Shown here: piece after piece, positions 49,941 through 52,028 of the stretch | How the letters are laid out: every line of letters starts with the position of its first letter | How positions within the stretch are numbered: position 1 is the stretch's first letter | Assembly: GCA_021738045.1 (NCBI GenBank) | Contig: JAIPCU010000004.1 | Coordinates: 1-52,028 of the forward strand | Source of the DNA: Candidatus Methylopumilus sp. | GTDB taxonomy: Bacteria; Pseudomonadota; Gammaproteobacteria; Burkholderiales; Burkholderiaceae_B | DNA length: 52,028 nt | Reading direction: 5' to 3' | Notes under the pieces: model-generated | The model's database searches: none | Seen by the model: the letters and a program-made list of their open reading frames with translations, nothing else | What the model was told of the DNA's origin: nothing | Position numbers and translations under genes: made by a program

Positions 49941-52028
49941 ATGACGTCTTTAGCCAATCGACTGGCGGGTCTTTCTCCCGCTAAGCGAGCGTTGCTTCAA
50001 AGAGTAACCGCCTTAGCCGATGGAAAGGCAGGTGAACTTGAGCCCATTGCCCCTCGAGCGGCGGATGCTGCGCCCCCCCCGCTTTCGTTTGCTCAGCAGC
50101 GTCTTTGGTTTCTCGATCAGCTTGAGGGGGCGAGTGCCACCTACAACATGCCGGTCACGGTCAGGCTAGAGGGTCCGCTTAATCTTCGCGCGCTCGAACA
50201 AGTTTTTAAAGAGATCGTCAGGCGTCACGAATCTTTACGATCAAATTTTCTTGCTGAAAACGGTCAGTCACGACTCGTGATTCATGACTCGATGGATGTC
50301 CAGACTCGATTGATCGATATCAGCGATGGTGCTCCAGAGCAGCAAGAAGAGCGCATGATGGCGCTGGCCGTTCAAGAGGCTCAGACGCCCTTTGACCTGG
50401 CGCGCGACCAGCTACTACGAACCACGTTAATTAAGCTTAACGAGCAACACCACATTCTATTGCTGACGATTCATCATATCGTTTCTGATGGTTGGTCGAT
50501 TGGTAACGTACTGTTGCACGAAATCACCACGCTTTATGTCGACTACTCAGAGGGCCGCGATTCGACCCTCGAGCCTCTGCCCTTGCAATACGGTGACTTT
50601 GCACTTTGGCAGCGCGAGTGGCTAAGCGGTGCCCGTCTTGAGGCGCAGGTTGAATACTGGAAAACACAGCTTAGGGGCGTGCCCACTCTGCTTGAACTTC
50701 CCACGGATCATCCTCGCCCAGCGATACAAAGTTTTGTTGGACAGACTTACAATTTTTCATTAAACAAAAATTTATTAGTCGCACTGAAGACGCTCAGTCA
50801 AGCGTCAGGCACCACGCTGTTCATGACGCTTTTGGCGGGCTTTTCGGCGCTGTTGGCGCGTTACAGCAGACAAGAAGACGTCGTTGTTGGTTCGCCCGTC
50901 GCGAATCGCACACGTAAAGAACTCGAGCCATTAGTCGGATTCTTTGTCAATGCCTTAGTCTTTCGCAGTACGTTTACCGAGAATATGACCGGTATCGAAT
51001 TGCTCAAACAGATTCGCCAGACCTGTTTAGATGCCTACAAACATCAAGATGTGCCCTTTGAACGACTCGTCGAGGCGATCAAGCCCGAACGTAATGCGAG
51101 CTTCAGCCCGCTGTTTCAAGTCATGTTTATTTTGCAAACGCAAAATCAAGAGCGCACCGGCTTGAAAGCAGGCGAACTCACCATGACCAGCCTGCCAATG
51201 GATGCGGGCACTTCGATGTTTGATTTGACGCTGAAGCTAGAAGAGCAAGGTGGTGAAATTCAAGGTGAGTTCGAGTACAGCACTGCGTTATTTGAAACCG
51301 CCACGATCAAGCGCTTTATCGAGCACTATTTGCAATTGCTTGAGGGCCTGGTGATGCACCCAGAAGAGCGCCTCTCAAGCCTCCCACTCATGCTCGCGCC
51401 TGAACGCAAGACCGTTCTACTGGATTGGAATTCAACCACCTGTGCCGTAGATGCTGAACAAAGCATTTGTAGTCTTTTTGAACAGCGCGTTCAACAGCAT
51501 CCAAACAAAATAGCGTTGCGCTTTGATGGCCAAGCGCTAACGTATGCAGAACTTAATCAGCAGGCGACTCAACTCGCAGCGTATTTGCGTACGCAAGGCG
51601 CGACAACTGAAACACTTGTCGGGCTATGCCTCAATCGCTCAAGCGAACTGGTCATCGGTGCGCTCGCTATTTTAAAGACCGGGGCCGCTTACGTACCTCT
51701 TGATCCAGCCTACCCGCTCGATCGCTTGTCTGGGATGATCGAAAGTTCGGGTTTGCAGTTGATTCTTTGTGAACGTGCGACGATCGAAGCCCTACCGAAG
51801 AACATTGGCCAACATGTCCTGATCGATCAAGACAAAGTGACGATCGCGGCATGTGAACATCGCTTCACGCGCCAGACCCTCGCTGACAGCTTGGCTTACG
51901 TGATCTACACCTCTGGCTCAACCGGCAAACCCAAAGGGGTGCAGATCTCCCATCGTGCCTTGCTGAATTTTTTGCTCACCATGCAGCAAAAGCCTGGTTT
52001 CAGCGAAAGTGAGACGCTATTAGCCGTC
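49941..52028 (+). CDS. Nonribosomal peptide synthetase, C-A start (partial, runs off the window)
   Basis: The frame opens at ATG 49941 and is still open at the window end, giving 696 codons. Residues about 48-490 form a condensation domain (PLSFAQQRLWFLDQLE; HHIVSDGWSIG at 178; VGFFVNALVFR), with the look of an LCL type that joins two L-residues. From about residue 510 an adenylation domain begins (ALTYAELNQQA, LKTGAAYVPLDPAYP, and the P-loop AYVIYTSGSTGKPKGV at about 652). The specificity pocket lies beyond the cut, so the amino acid cannot be predicted. It should take the ketide-extended chain from the carrier of the preceding PKS, through the C domain. The remaining modules and the release thioesterase are presumably downstream. 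Confidence 0.95.
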   Translation, partial: MTSLANRLAGLSPAKRALLQRVTALADGKAGELEPIAPRAADAAPPPLSFAQQRLWFLDQLEGASATYNMPVTVRLEGPLNLRALEQVFKEIVRRHESLRSNFLAENGQSRLVIHDSMDVQTRLIDISDGAPEQQEERMMALAVQEAQTPFDLARDQLLRTTLIKLNEQHHILLLTIHHIVSDGWSIGNVLLHEITTLYVDYSEGRDSTLEPLPLQYGDFALWQREWLSGARLEAQVEYWKTQLRGVPTLLELPTDHPRPAIQSFVGQTYNFSLNKNLLVALKTLSQASGTTLFMTLLAGFSALLARYSRQEDVVVGSPVANRTRKELEPLVGFFVNALVFRSTFTENMTGIELLKQIRQTCLDAYKHQDVPFERLVEAIKPERNASFSPLFQVMFILQTQNQERTGLKAGELTMTSLPMDAGTSMFDLTLKLEEQGGEIQGEFEYSTALFETATIKRFIEHYLQLLEGLVMHPEERLSSLPLMLAPERKTVLLDWNSTTCAVDAEQSICSLFEQRVQQHPNKIALRFDGQALTYAELNQQATQLAAYLRTQGATTETLVGLCLNRSSELVIGALAILKTGAAYVPLDPAYPLDRLSGMIESSGLQLILCERATIEALPKNIGQHVLIDQDKVTIAACEHRFTRQTLADSLAYVIYTSGSTGKPKGVQISHRALLNFLLTMQQKPGFSESETLLAV

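Overview
The window looks like chromosomal DNA of a betaproteobacterium, most likely Burkholderiales. It has two Bug-type (tripartite tricarboxylate transporter) binding proteins without membrane partners, a YchJ protein, a TRIC-family channel and moderate GC. It falls into three regions. All calls come from reading the sequence by eye, with no database search. No stretch without a gene exceeds about 300 bases, and I found no tRNA, rRNA, CRISPR array or insertion sequence.

Region 1 (1-9626) is ordinary housekeeping and catabolic DNA. It holds the tail of a Y-family DNA polymerase, an amidase overlapping a TauD/TfdA dioxygenase, two Bug proteins, a carboxymuconolactone-decarboxylase-like protein, a mandelate-racemase-like enzyme facing it, a NIPSNAP protein, an FKBP isomerase, a PAS/HD-GYP signalling protein and YchJ.

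Region 2 (9623-22027) is mostly on the minus strand. A chain of four genes with 4-base overlaps encodes a fused binding-protein/permease, a second permease, a TRIC channel and YchJ. Upstream lies a long gene array, closed by a clear terminator at 12712-12742. It encodes a secreted solute-binding protein, a methyltransferase, a ParA ATPase, a lysine-rich-repeat/DUF697 membrane protein, a SyrD/PvdE-type cyclic-peptide exporter, an SPFH protein with a Gly-Pro-Asn-rich repeat tail, a small membrane protein and a lipoprotein. The exporter ties this array to the neighbouring assembly line; the ParA and SPFH partners are unexpected there.

Region 3 (22214-52028, running off the end) is a plus-strand hybrid PKS/NRPS operon with overlapping or closely spaced genes. 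Its order is: acid ligase-ACP-KS-AT-DH-KR-ACP; type II thioesterase; KS-AT-KR-ACP; KS-AT-ACP-aminotransferase-luciferase-like monooxygenase-C-A-PCP; KS-AT-(dead KR)-ACP; MbtH; an NHLP-type peptide; and a C-A NRPS cut by the window end. Read colinearly, it builds a 3-amino-2,5-dihydroxy-6-enoyl chain on an unknown starter acid, joins it to a residue whose hand-read code suggests Asn, and extends that by an unreduced malonyl unit. The resulting beta-keto-Asn could close to a hydroxy-pyrrolidinone, as in microsclerodermins.

The most unusual item is the 97-residue protein at 49637-49930. It resembles a nitrile-hydratase-like leader peptide (NHLP) ending in Gly-Gly and is followed by an 18-residue core-like tail, yet it sits between MbtH and an NRPS gene in a PKS/NRPS operon.
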